Below are positions 15,233 through 24,024 of a stretch of DNA of 64,000 bases, in pieces. Within the stretch, counting starts at the first letter, position 1. Every line of letters starts with the position of its first letter. Location of the stretch: assembly GCF_014529945.1 (NCBI RefSeq), contig NZ_JACVFB010000004.1, forward strand, positions 496,001-560,000, in the 5' to 3' direction. The stretch is from Chitinophaga varians (GTDB lineage: Bacteria; Bacteroidota; Bacteroidia; Chitinophagales; Chitinophagaceae). The translations under genes were made by a program, and so were the position numbers. The notes under the pieces are model-generated. The model was not told the DNA's origin, made no database searches, and worked only from the letters and a program-made list of their open reading frames with translations.

Positions 15233-17566
15233 GATTTGTTGTGTTTGATTCCGGAAGATCGTCAGTTTTTTAGGTTTATCTCCCTGACGGCTATACGTAT
15301 TCAGAAGATCACTTACCTTTTGCACAACGGTATCTCCTGCTTTTAAGATCACATCACCCGCTTGTAACCGGTAAGGAAAGTTGTCCGGCACGCTCATAAT
15401 ATATACACCGTTATCATCCGGTAACCCGGCTGCGGAGCGTTCTCCCAGCGTTTCAATGTTTTTGATGCGGGCGCCCAGCCAGGTAGTTTCAGAAGTGCTC
15501 AGCAGCCGCTGTTGCACCAGCACGGGCAATGGCGCTTTTTTCGCCAGCTGCCGCAGCGCTGGGGACACTACGCCAAAACTATCCATGGGGAAGTTGTTGA
15601 ACACGATCCGAAGGGCAGGGGAGCCGGATTTCACCCGGTAGTCGCCCGCAATCGGATTTACAAATCCTGCATCGCCGGAAAGGGAATGTTTGTCGGTTTC
15701 CACAGGATGGTCTGTATTTTCCGGGAAAAGATTGTTATCTACTTCATCGCCCCAGAAATGGATGCCTATGGGTTTGTAGGCGCTGGTAACGATATTGTGC
15801 CGGAAGATATCATGGCTGTTCTCAAACCATACATGCGGGTGGAATGAGTTGTTAAGGATAACATTGTTCTCCACGGTCCTGTAGAAGCCTTCGCGTAGTT
15901 TAAGGCCACCATTGAGGCACACATTGTTGTAGATATAATAATTGGAAGAGCCGTCATCCAGATCTATGTCCCAGCCATGATCGCAGCGGAAGCGGTTGTT
16001 GTGCAGCCGGGTGGTATAGATGGCGTCCAGCAGAATAAGCTCGGGATGAGCGGCCGTCAGACTGTCCATGATGTGACGGTTAGGATGCCAGTAGCGGTCC
16101 CGCCCCCAGGAGTTAAATGCGCCATGATCGCCTGTTTCCAGCACGGTGTTAAATACATCATTGTAGGCGATGTCATGGCCGCCGAAAGTACCTTCACTCA
16201 CGTTGATGCCTGCACGTGGCACATCGTAGATGGTGTTATGCAGTACGCTGATATTCATCGCCATGGATAACTGTATGCCGGCCGTTTGTTTTTCGATGGT
16301 GCCGGTACGGTAAATCAGGTTGTTGTAGGCTGTACAGGAATCTGGATAGTGGCTGGTTTTAGGACCGTGTACCGTATCGATGGCCACCAATGGCTGCGAC
16401 TCATTATACTCAAACAACGGGGAACGAACGGCATCCGGATTACCCACAAAACAGATACCACTGCCGCCGGCATCATGAATATGACATCCGCTGATGCGTG
16501 CGTGACGGTTGTAGTTGCTCACAAATACGGCATTGCCGCCGTTATGGTCAAACTCACAATCCCGGATGGTACAATGCTCGGTGCCGTCCAGCAGGAGGGT
16601 GCCGCCGCGATAGATGGTCCAGTCGCTGCGCAGCAGCGGTTCGCGTGTGTCCATAAACGTGGGGGCGGTATGTGCAAAGCGCAGATGGGCAATGGTCACA
16701 TTCCGTACCGGATCGTCTGCGCTGCCTTTCAGCGCTATCACCTGCTGCAGCCGGGATACCACTACGCTGGCTTTGGACAGGCGCGTGCCGGCTGCCGGCT
16801 TATAATACAGTGTTTTATTAGGTTGATCATAGAACCATTCGCGGGCCGTATCCAGCTCTTCGAAAATATTCTCCACAAAACGATGGGTGGCATGCATGCC
16901 CATTTGCCGGTTGTTCTGATAACCGCCTTCCAGTTGAAGGGTATAGTCCGGGTTTACGCCGGTGATGCGGTAATGATAACCGCCCCATTCTCCTCTATGT
17001 AAAGCGTGAACATAACCGCCCTGCGGATGTTTCCACGTTTTTATCCTCTCCGGGCTGAGGGCGTCGGCGGCGCTGCCGTTGTAATGTCGTGCGCTGCTGT
17101 CATAGTTGGGATAGCGGGCGCGTACCTGTTGTATATCATTGATGTACAGTTGATCAAAGTTGTAAGGCAGGTCCAGGGAGGCTTTATAGATACCTCGCTT
17201 CCAGCGCCGCCATTTTACCTTTACCGGTTGGCCACCACTGAGGGTGACGCTGTCTCCCGGGTTGGCAGGCATAAAAACGATCCCGCCGCTGCCGGTAGCC
17301 ATTTCCGGTGTGATAACCAGCGTGGTATCCAGGTAATAGGTGCCGGGCTTTGTAAACACGATGGCCAGTGTTTTACCCGGATAAGCTGCTCGTCTCTCCC
17401 GGATAGCCTGCTGCAGCCTGATTGTGTTATTGTAAAGGGGTGGCAGGAAGCCCGGGATGTCTGCATAGATATATGCGGTATCATTAGAAACACGTTCCTG
17501 GGCCACAGTAGCCAGCGGCCCGGTCAGGGCCATCAGCAGGAAGAGATAGAGGTTGATAGATTTCAT
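15224..17566 (-). CDS. exported right-handed beta-helix protein with C-terminal PDZ-like domain
   Basis: The 780-residue protein has a signal peptide (about 1-22). A large right-handed parallel beta-helix follows (about 290-640), with coil repeats such as TIRDCEFDHNGGNAVFVSN and RISGCHIHDAGGSGICFVG. The N-terminal region (about 30-280), with KPGTYYLDTTLVI and WFYDQPNKTLYYKP, resembles GH141-type enzymes that act on plant glycans. The last 90 residues look like a PDZ domain (FPYRLQAGDVILKAGDTVV). The GH141 link is from overall layout, and catalytic residues were not assigned. The last two residues and stop codon are contributed by the adjacent hairpin. Confidence 0.78.
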   Translation of the reverse strand: MKSINLYLFLLMALTGPLATVAQERVSNDTAYIYADIPGFLPPLYNNTIRLQQAIRERRAAYPGKTLAIVFTKPGTYYLDTTLVITPEMATGSGGIVFMPANPGDSVTLSGGQPVKVKWRRWKRGIYKASLDLPYNFDQLYINDIQQVRARYPNYDSSARHYNGSAADALSPERIKTWKHPQGGYVHALHRGEWGGYHYRITGVNPDYTLQLEGGYQNNRQMGMHATHRFVENIFEELDTAREWFYDQPNKTLYYKPAAGTRLSKASVVVSRLQQVIALKGSADDPVRNVTIAHLRFAHTAPTFMDTREPLLRSDWTIYRGGTLLLDGTEHCTIRDCEFDHNGGNAVFVSNYNRHARISGCHIHDAGGSGICFVGNPDAVRSPLFEYNESQPLVAIDTVHGPKTSHYPDSCTAYNNLIYRTGTIEKQTAGIQLSMAMNISVLHNTIYDVPRAGINVSEGTFGGHDIAYNDVFNTVLETGDHGAFNSWGRDRYWHPNRHIMDSLTAAHPELILLDAIYTTRLHNNRFRCDHGWDIDLDDGSSNYYIYNNVCLNGGLKLREGFYRTVENNVILNNSFHPHVWFENSHDIFRHNIVTSAYKPIGIHFWGDEVDNNLFPENTDHPVETDKHSLSGDAGFVNPIAGDYRVKSGSPALRIVFNNFPMDSFGVVSPALRQLAKKAPLPVLVQQRLLSTSETTWLGARIKNIETLGERSAAGLPDDNGVYIMSVPDNFPYRLQAGDVILKAGDTVVQKVSDLLNTYSRQGDKPKKLTIFRNQTQQIIF

Positions 17567-17772
17567 CGCTCACATATTAGAGAAACGCTAATATACGGCG
17601 TTGATTCCAAGTCTTTCATGCAATTTTAGCAGTTAATAAGCTTATCTTCTGCTAAAAATGCAGGAAACTTATACGTAATATGTCATAATTTCCGAAAAAC
17701 AACATTGGTGCAGGCTTTGTTAATACAACAGCACGTTTGTAAATCACTAAAAAAGGAGCAAAATATTACTAT

Positions 17773-20373
17773 ATGAACTTGAATAACTTCACTATAAAAT
17801 CGCAGGAAATACTGCAACAGGCACAGCAACTGGCATTTAATAACCAAAACCAGGCGATCGAAACAGGGCATATCCTGAAAGCTCTGCTGGAAGATAACGA
17901 CAGCCCGGTAGAATACCTGCTGAAAAAGAACGCTGTAAATACCAGTCTGCTCAACACCAAACTCAATGAGCAGCTGCAGAAATATCCTAAGATCGCGGGC
18001 GGCGAAGCCGGACAGGTACTGAGCCGCGACGCCAATAACACGTTACTGCGTGCAGGCGCCACCATCAAGGAATTTAAAGATGAGTTTGTAAGTGTGGAAC
18101 ATCTGCTGCTGGCCCTCCTCGGTGGTAGCGATGATACCTCCAAACTGCTGAAAGATGCCGGTCTCACCGAGAAAGGCCTCAAAGCAGCCATCAAAGAATT
18201 ACGTAAGGGCGAAACCGTTAATTCCCAAAGCGGCGGCACCCAATTCAATACTTTACAGAAATACGCTAAAAACCTGAACGAGCTGGCCCGCGAAGGCAAG
18301 CTGGACCCGGTGATCGGCCGTGATGAGGAAATCCGCAGGACCCTGCATATCCTCTCCCGCAGATCTAAAAACAACCCGATACTGGTAGGTGAACCGGGCG
18401 TAGGTAAAACCGCTATCGTAGAAGGCCTGGCACACCGTATCCTCAATGGCGACGTGCCGGAGAACCTGAAATCAAAAACCATCTATGGCCTCGACATGGG
18501 CGCACTCATGGCAGGCGCCAAGTACCGTGGTGAGTTTGAAGAAAGGCTGAAAGCAGTCGTAAAAGAAGTGACCGACAGTGATGGAGACATCATCCTCTTT
18601 ATTGATGAGATCCATACCCTGATCGGCGCCGGCGCCATGGAAGGCGCTATGGACGCTGCCAACATCCTGAAGCCAGCGCTCGCCCGCGGTGAGCTCCGTG
18701 CTATCGGCGCCACTACGCTCAACGAATACCAGAAATACTTCGAGAAAGATAAGGCATTGGAACGCCGCTTCCAGAAAGTACTGGTGGATGAGCCCAGTGT
18801 GGAAGACGCTATCTCTATCCTCCGTGGCCTGAAAGAAAGATATGAAAGCCATCACCATGTGCTGATCAAAGACGAAGCGATCATCGCAGCAGTGGAACTG
18901 TCGCACCGTTATATCACCGACCGTTTCCTGCCCGACAAAGCGATCGACCTGATCGATGAAAGTGCAGCTAAACTGCGCCTGGAAATGAACTCCATGCCGG
19001 AAGAACTGGATGAACTGGAAAGAAGGATACGGCAGCTGGAAATTGAAAAAGAAGCGATTAAAAGAGAAAATGATGAAGATAAACTCAGGGAGCTGAGTGA
19101 AGAAATAGCCCGCCTCAGCGAAGAACGGAATACGTTCAAAGCAAAGTGGCAGGCAGAAAAAGAAGTGGTTGATAAGATCCAGGGCGCTAAATCCGCTATC
19201 GAAAACCTGAAACTCGAAGCTGAACAGGCAGAGCGTAACGGTGATTTCGGTCGGGTTGCTGAAATACGCTACGGTAAAGTGAAAGAACAAGAGAAACTGG
19301 TACAGGACCTTACAGAAGAACTGAGTACAATATCTGCGCACAACAAACGTCTTCTTAAAGAGGAAGTAGATGCGGAAGACATCGCGGAAAATGTGGCCAA
19401 AGCTACCGGTATCCCTGTAGCGAAGATGATGCAGAGCGAGAAAGATAAACTGCTGCACCTCGAAGAAGAGTTACACCGCCGCGTGGTAGGACAGGAAGAA
19501 GCAATCATCGCCGTGTCCGACGCTATCCGTCGCAGCCGCGCCGGTTTGCAGGACCCGCGCCGACCTATCGGTTCCTTCATCTTCCTGGGTACAACCGGCG
19601 TAGGTAAAACCGAGCTGGCCAAAGCACTGGCCGAATACCTGTTCGATGATGATCAGATGATGACCCGCATCGACATGAGTGAATACCAGGAGAAACATTC
19701 CGTAAGCCGCCTGGTGGGCGCGCCTCCGGGATATGTAGGATACGATGAAGGCGGTCAGCTGACAGAAGCTGTGCGCCGTAAACCATACTCTGTGGTACTG
19801 CTCGATGAAATCGAAAAAGCGCACCCGGACACTTTTAACATTCTGTTACAGGTACTCGATGATGGCCGTCTCACCGACAACAAAGGCCGCGTGGTGAATT
19901 TCAAAAACACCATCATCATCATGACCAGCAACATGGGCAGCCATATTATCCAGGAGAATTTTGAAAACATTAACGATTCTAACAGAGAGGAAGTAGTTGA
20001 CAAGACGAAAGAAGAAGTAATGGCACTGCTGAGGACCACCATTCGACCAGAGTTCCTCAACAGGGTGGATGAAGTGATCATGTTCCAGCCACTCATGAGA
20101 GATGAGATTAAAGGAATAATTAACATTCAGTTACAACAACTGAAGGACATGGTGGCAAAAAATGGCATGATATTGGAATTTTCTGATTATGCACTGGAGT
20201 ATCTTTCTGTACAGGGTTACGATCCGCAGTTTGGAGCAAGGCCACTGAAAAGATTAATACAGAAAGAAATCATCAACCTGCTCAGCAAAAAAATACTGGC
20301 AGGGGACATTGATAAATCCAAACCTGTGCTGATCGACGTGTTCGACGGCGTGGTAGTCATCAGAAACAAATAA
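17773..20373 (+). CDS. clpB: ATP-dependent disaggregase ClpB
   Basis: ClpB rescues aggregated proteins together with DnaK. The 866-residue protein has the full layout: N-terminal Clp repeats (about 1-145), first ATPase domain with GEPGVGKT (about 205-212) and DEIHTLIGAG, a coiled-coil middle domain (about 405-525, rich in Glu/Lys/Arg), and a second ATPase domain with GTTGVGKTEL (about 606) and VLLDEIEKAH. The C-terminal domain ends after GARPLKRLIQKEI. No CIRCE or HrcA-type inverted repeat was seen upstream. It is followed by a strong terminator. Confidence 0.98.
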   Translation: MNLNNFTIKSQEILQQAQQLAFNNQNQAIETGHILKALLEDNDSPVEYLLKKNAVNTSLLNTKLNEQLQKYPKIAGGEAGQVLSRDANNTLLRAGATIKEFKDEFVSVEHLLLALLGGSDDTSKLLKDAGLTEKGLKAAIKELRKGETVNSQSGGTQFNTLQKYAKNLNELAREGKLDPVIGRDEEIRRTLHILSRRSKNNPILVGEPGVGKTAIVEGLAHRILNGDVPENLKSKTIYGLDMGALMAGAKYRGEFEERLKAVVKEVTDSDGDIILFIDEIHTLIGAGAMEGAMDAANILKPALARGELRAIGATTLNEYQKYFEKDKALERRFQKVLVDEPSVEDAISILRGLKERYESHHHVLIKDEAIIAAVELSHRYITDRFLPDKAIDLIDESAAKLRLEMNSMPEELDELERRIRQLEIEKEAIKRENDEDKLRELSEEIARLSEERNTFKAKWQAEKEVVDKIQGAKSAIENLKLEAEQAERNGDFGRVAEIRYGKVKEQEKLVQDLTEELSTISAHNKRLLKEEVDAEDIAENVAKATGIPVAKMMQSEKDKLLHLEEELHRRVVGQEEAIIAVSDAIRRSRAGLQDPRRPIGSFIFLGTTGVGKTELAKALAEYLFDDDQMMTRIDMSEYQEKHSVSRLVGAPPGYVGYDEGGQLTEAVRRKPYSVVLLDEIEKAHPDTFNILLQVLDDGRLTDNKGRVVNFKNTIIIMTSNMGSHIIQENFENINDSNREEVVDKTKEEVMALLRTTIRPEFLNRVDEVIMFQPLMRDEIKGIINIQLQQLKDMVAKNGMILEFSDYALEYLSVQGYDPQFGARPLKRLIQKEIINLLSKKILAGDIDKSKPVLIDVFDGVVVIRNK

Positions 20374-20412
20374 TAAGAGCAATTCTAAATACGACGATAC
20401 ATAGTTAACGAT

Positions 20413-20442
20413 AAACCCCGCGATTCTTCGCGGGGTTTTTTT
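20413..20442 (+). terminator. intrinsic terminator after clpB
   Basis: CCCCGCG (20416-20422) pairs with CGCGGGG (20429-20435), extended by flanking A-T pairs, and is followed by seven T residues. It sits about 40 bases after the clpB stop. Confidence 0.9.
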
Positions 20443-20488
20443 ATGCCTTCTTTTCGGTAAATTTGAATGAATCAATATTTGTAGTGCT

Positions 20489-20968
20489 ATGATAGGGGAA
20501 AGAGAACGGAAATTCATGCAATATGCAGTGGCCTTGTCCCGCAAGGGAATGGAGCAGGGAGATGGTGGCCCTTTCGGGTCTATCGTTGTGAGAGGAGAGG
20601 AGATCGTGGGGCAGGGATGGAACCAGGTGCTATGCGAAAATGATCCTACCGCCCATGCGGAAGTAATGGCCATCCGCGATGCCTGCAGAAGGCTGGGCAC
20701 TTTCCAGCTGACAGACTGCGAAATCTATACATCCTGTGAACCGTGTCCCATGTGCCTGGGCGCTATTTATTGGGCGAGGCCTTCAAAAGTGTATTACGCT
20801 AATACCAAGGAAGATGCTGCTGCTATCAATTTCGATGACTCCTTCATTTACCGGGAGATCGCAGTGCCGCATGAAGAAAAGAAAATCCCGCTGATAGCGC
20901 TGCGGGATGAAGATGCACTGAGCGTATTCCAACAGTGGGAAGCTTTGAATAATAAAACCCTGCATTGA
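20489..20968 (+). CDS. guaD: guanine deaminase (cytidine deaminase-fold)
   Basis: The enzyme hydrolyses guanine to xanthine and ammonia. The 159-residue protein has the zinc deaminase motifs DPTAHAEVMAIRDAC (HAE: zinc His and catalytic Glu) and TSCEPCPMCLGAIYWARP (PCxxC zinc ligands). The C-terminal block FDDSFIYREI is shared with Bacillus subtilis GuaD and separates it from the tRNA adenosine deaminase TadA. It stands alone between the clpB terminator and an octamer-repeat region. A TAAATTTG box at 20458-20465 may be its -7 element. Confidence 0.9.
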   Translation: MIGERERKFMQYAVALSRKGMEQGDGGPFGSIVVRGEEIVGQGWNQVLCENDPTAHAEVMAIRDACRRLGTFQLTDCEIYTSCEPCPMCLGAIYWARPSKVYYANTKEDAAAINFDDSFIYREIAVPHEEKKIPLIALRDEDALSVFQQWEALNNKTLH

Positions 20969-20972
20969 GGCA

Positions 20973-21146
20973 TTAGTTATTTAATCATTTAGTTATTTAA
21001 TCATTTAATGATTGGATTTACGGATTTTTGAATGGCCTGATTTTGGTATTTTTTCCCTTATATCATTCGCTGTATGCCAAATCACTACATCAGGAAATTC
21101 CAAAATCACTACATCAAAATGAAAAAATAACTAAATAACTAAATTG
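20973..21146. repeat. octamer-repeat intergenic element
   Basis: Five head-to-tail octamers of type TTAGTTAT/TTAATCAT/TTAATGAT occupy 20973-21012, and CTAAATAA plus CTAAATTG (their complement type) occupy 21131-21146. Between them a direct repeat, CAAATCACTACATCA then CAAAATCACTACATCA, lies at about 21078-21116. The outer words can pair, giving an imperfect hairpin between two convergent genes (guaD and the anti-sigma gene). Confidence 0.75.
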
Positions 21147-21147
21147 C

Positions 21148-21495
21148 TCAATGAGAAAAGTGGTATGCCCAGAACATCGCCAGTAGCAGGAAAATGATAC
21201 AGAGGATAATAACGGCGAGGGGTATATAATTTTCTGTTTTCCTGCGGGTGCGGTATTTCTTCCGCAATTTTTTCAGGAGGTCCCACTTCATTTCGCTGAT
21301 CCATCCGGGAATTTTTTCCTTGTCTTTGATATTAGACAGGCCTTCCAGGGCTTCACTGCAAAACTCACAATCAGTCAGGTGCATTTCCACTTCGTGTTGT
21401 TCCTCCGCTGACAGCTTGCCCTGCACATAGTCCAGTAGCTGCTGTTGTGAAGGACAGCCCGTAGTGACAAATATATCATTGAAATGCTCGTTCAT
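21148..21495 (-). CDS. zf-HC2 anti-sigma factor, single-span membrane protein
   Basis: The 115-residue protein has an N-terminal putative zinc-finger with the zf-HC2 pattern His39-x3-Cys43-x2-Cys46 (EVEMHLTDCEFCSEAL), a basic linker, and a C-terminal transmembrane helix about 90-110 (IPLAVIILCIIFLLLAMFW). It has only a few residues outside the membrane. ZAS/zf-HC2 proteins usually sequester ECF sigma factors. It starts 18 bases after the ECF sigma gene stop, so the pair is a regulatory module. What signal it could sense with so little periplasmic protein is unclear. Confidence 0.85.
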   Translation of the reverse strand: MNEHFNDIFVTTGCPSQQQLLDYVQGKLSAEEQHEVEMHLTDCEFCSEALEGLSNIKDKEKIPGWISEMKWDLLKKLRKKYRTRRKTENYIPLAVIILCIIFLLLAMFWAYHFSH

Positions 21496-21513
21496 ATCGC
21501 TATTTGATGCAAA

Positions 21514-22095
21514 TTAACGCTTGTTTGCGCGTTGTTGTTTTTCCAGTATTAATTTGAGATTACGTTTACCATTCTGGATGTAGCTTTTTACCTGCAACAG
21601 ACTGAAACCTGTTTGGTCGGCTATTTCCTGGTAAGATTTCTTTTGCAGGTAGAAGAGTTCCACACAGATTTTCTGTTCCGGATTCAGAAAACCCAGGGCC
21701 TGTTCCATGTTGCTGAGCATCAGGTCTTTTTCCTGATGTTGTCGCTGATCTTCGGGATCTGCGGCCAGTTCCCCTGCATGTTTGTCGGTAATCTCTTCCC
21801 GGTATTTCAGGTGTTGCTGCCGTAACTGCATGAGGCAGTAGTTTTTGGCCACCTGGTATATCCAGGCGCGAAAAAACTGTATCTCATGTTTGTTGACGTC
21901 AGATAACACCTTCAGAAAGATCTGTTGCACGGCGTCGCGTGCGTCTTCTTCATTTTTCAGGTATTTCATGCACATACCCAGTAATAACAGGGCATAGCGG
22001 TCAAAAAGCACACCTATCCATTCACTGTTTTGATCAGTTTTGAACCGTTGCAGTAACTCCTGGTCTGTTAGTTGTTGTATCGCTGGATTATTCAC
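21514..22095 (-). CDS. ECF RNA polymerase sigma factor
   Basis: The 193-residue protein has sigma-70 region 2 (about 30-95: LFDRYALLLLGMCMKYLKNEEDARDAVQQIFLKVL, quoted in parts as DARDAVQQIFLKVL and RAWIYQVAKNYCLMQLR) and region 4 (about 135-185: LNPEQKICVELFYLQKKSYQEIADQTGFS). The start is GTG at 22095, because no ATG occurs before region 2 is complete. It is the partner of the zf-HC2 protein downstream. The preceding 148 bases contain six octamer repeats just after the next sigma/anti-sigma pair. Confidence 0.92.
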   Translation of the reverse strand: MNNPAIQQLTDQELLQRFKTDQNSEWIGVLFDRYALLLLGMCMKYLKNEEDARDAVQQIFLKVLSDVNKHEIQFFRAWIYQVAKNYCLMQLRQQHLKYREEITDKHAGELAADPEDQRQHQEKDLMLSNMEQALGFLNPEQKICVELFYLQKKSYQEIADQTGFSLLQVKSYIQNGKRNLKLILEKQQRANKR

Positions 22096-22196
22096 AGGCT
22101 AAAAAGAATGCTGTCTGTAAGATGCAGACAGCCGGAAAATCCATAAAGCTAAGAAATTATGGATTGTAAATATGCGTACTTAAGATAATTCCAAAG

Positions 22197-22244
22197 TCAG
22201 TTATCAAAATCAGTAGATAGCTAAATATCAAAATCCCTAAATAT
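22197..22244. repeat. six tandem octamer words
   Basis: Reading in eights from 22197: TCAGTTAT, CAAAATCA, GTAGATAG, CTAAATAT, CAAAATCC, CTAAATAT. The last base is part of the stop codon of the TPR anti-sigma gene. CAAAATCC and CTAAATAT recur inside the nuo operon (54349-54380 and 59784-59823). Confidence 0.7.
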
Positions 22245-23371
22245 TACATGCTGTCCAGCGCTTGTTGTGCGTTGTTTTTGAGAGAGCCGTCCATCCGTAT
22301 TACTTCCCGGAACAGGCGGCGGGCTTTGCCCATCTGCCCTTTGCTGCGGTAGCAGATCGCCAGCTGATAGGTGGCCATTTCCGCGTATTTGCCGGAGCTA
22401 TTGGCGGCAATTCGTTTGTATCTGTCGATGGCTTCGCCGAGGTTGCCTTGTTGTTGGTATACCATGGCTGCCTTATAGAGGTATTCGTCGCTATTGACAG
22501 GTTCGGCGGCAGGAGGGGTCTCTTTTTTGGGCTGCGGCGCCGGTTCTTTTACTTCTTGTTTGGGTTCAGGCTGCGGTTCCGGTTTTTTGTTGTCGCTGTC
22601 ATTGCCCTTTTCCTTTTCTTTTTTCAGGGAATCCTGTTGCTTCTGAAGGGCCAGGGCTTTGCGGATGCTGTCAGCCGCATGTTTTTTCTGCTGCGCTTTC
22701 AACGCGGCGGCTTTCGCTTTGGCGATAGAATCGGCTGCAGTAGGGCGTACCGGAACCGGTATGGCCGTGGCGGGCTGACCGGCGGTGGTGGCCGGTGCGG
22801 CCGGTTTGGTAGCCGGCGTGGTGGTGGCAGGCGTGGCAGCAGTATGATGCCCGGGCGCCGGTGCCGGTTGTTCCGCTGTCACAATAGGTTGATTGGTCAC
22901 TTCTCCGGAAGGGGAAGTGGCGGAATCTTTCGCGGGAGGCTGGGCAGCGGACAGCATACGGGGTGGGGGCGGCGGCTGGTTGCGCAGATGACCGCGCAAT
23001 ACATATACGCTCGCTATCCCGATTACCAGAAAGGCGATCAGCCAGAAATACACCAGGAGGCTTTCTTTGGTCTTTTCCTTTTTGGTGTACTGGGCTACCT
23101 TATGGACATGGGATACCGGTTGTATACTGTCATGTATATAACGCTGGAGTTTGCCGGTCAATTCCTGGTACTGCTCGTTACCTGCTTCCCGTTCCAGCGC
23201 CTGAAGGGCGTCAAAACAAAGGTCGCAGTCGGCAAGATGTTGCTCTACGAGGTGTTTTTCAATGTCTGTCAGTCGCCCTTCCATATATCGGGGTAACTGA
23301 TCTTTGCTGAGACAACGGATACCGGAAAATACCTTTAAAATTTTTTCATTGTTTGGTTTACTACTAAACAT
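22244..23371 (-). CDS. zf-HC2 anti-sigma-like protein with periplasmic TPR domain
   Basis: The 375-residue protein has a cytoplasmic zf-HC2 finger (His45-x3-Cys49-x2-Cys52 in EQHLADCDLCFDAL), a transmembrane helix about 105-124, then a long Pro/Ala/Thr-rich linker (about 130-215) and a Lys/Glu/Gln-rich stretch (about 215-285). Tetratricopeptide repeats follow (about 285-372: YLYKAAMVYQQQGNLGEAIDRYKRI and YQLAICYRSKGQMGKARRLF). It overlaps the upstream sigma-like gene by 8 bases. The layout suggests an anti-sigma factor whose periplasmic TPR domain reads an envelope signal; that role is inferred. Confidence 0.82.
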   Translation of the reverse strand: MFSSKPNNEKILKVFSGIRCLSKDQLPRYMEGRLTDIEKHLVEQHLADCDLCFDALQALEREAGNEQYQELTGKLQRYIHDSIQPVSHVHKVAQYTKKEKTKESLLVYFWLIAFLVIGIASVYVLRGHLRNQPPPPPRMLSAAQPPAKDSATSPSGEVTNQPIVTAEQPAPAPGHHTAATPATTTPATKPAAPATTAGQPATAIPVPVRPTAADSIAKAKAAALKAQQKKHAADSIRKALALQKQQDSLKKEKEKGNDSDNKKPEPQPEPKQEVKEPAPQPKKETPPAAEPVNSDEYLYKAAMVYQQQGNLGEAIDRYKRIAANSSGKYAEMATYQLAICYRSKGQMGKARRLFREVIRMDGSLKNNAQQALDSM

Positions 23372-23933
23372 AACCCTGATTCATATATAGCTTGGCAAGT
23401 TTCCCCTTGGCTGCTTTCAGCTGGTTCCTCAGTTTTTCACGTGTTATTCCCATGGCAGCGGTCAGATCGGCAAAGCTTTTATTATCAATATAGAACTGCG
23501 TTATCAGATCACGGTCGTCGGCATTCATCCGCTGAAGGGCCTGTTCGAGCCTTACGGCCAGGTCCTGACGGTCGATGATATTGGTACCTGCTTTTTCGAC
23601 TTTGTTCTCAATATGCAACAGGTCCCTGCCATCCCGTGACGGGTAGAAGGGGATATTTTTGTCAGGATTATTGAAATATCCTTTCTGAATGTGTAATATC
23701 CATTCGTTGGCTTTGTAAATAGTCTGGGTTTTAAGACTGGCGCTGAGCCGTTGCAACAGGGTGGGAAATACGATGTTGGGGTCTGGCTTTGGGGCTTTAT
23801 CCAGATAAGGTAGTGTAATGGCCACCAGTAAATGACTATACCTGTCCATTAGTACACCTTCTGCTTCCCGGTCTTGTTTCCGGGCACGGGATATAAGTTC
23901 CTTATCTGATAAATTGGTTAACTGTTGGTGCAT
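23364..23933 (-). CDS. divergent ECF-type sigma factor
   Basis: The 189-residue protein matches ECF sigma layout. Region 4 is recognisable (about 130-182: ALQRMNADDRDLITQFYIDN, then ADLTAAMGITREKLRNQLKAAKGKL). Region 2 is weak: LMDRYSHLLVAITLPYLD resembles region 2.1, but the usual acidic core and the WIYRIA-type segment are only approximated by EWILHIQKGYF. It may have altered promoter or core binding. Its overlap with the zf-HC2/TPR gene makes a sigma/anti-sigma pair likely. Confidence 0.72.
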   Translation of the reverse strand: MHQQLTNLSDKELISRARKQDREAEGVLMDRYSHLLVAITLPYLDKAPKPDPNIVFPTLLQRLSASLKTQTIYKANEWILHIQKGYFNNPDKNIPFYPSRDGRDLLHIENKVEKAGTNIIDRQDLAVRLEQALQRMNADDRDLITQFYIDNKSFADLTAAMGITREKLRNQLKAAKGKLAKLYMNQGYV

Positions 23934-24024
23934 AAACTTAATACTCTATATTTACGTATAAAAGCGGAAAAAGTTCATTCAGACGCGAGATTATTGGATT
24001 AAAAAACGGAATTATACAATTAAT

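Noticed and set aside
18472..19458. 328-codon minus-strand ORF inside clpB
   Set aside because: Antisense shadow of a conserved ATPase region; rich in Phe/Cys/His with no motifs.
22262..23296. 344-codon plus-strand ORF opposite the TPR anti-sigma gene
   Set aside because: Gly/Arg/Phe-rich product is the antisense of a Pro/Ala/Lys-rich linker; no domain.
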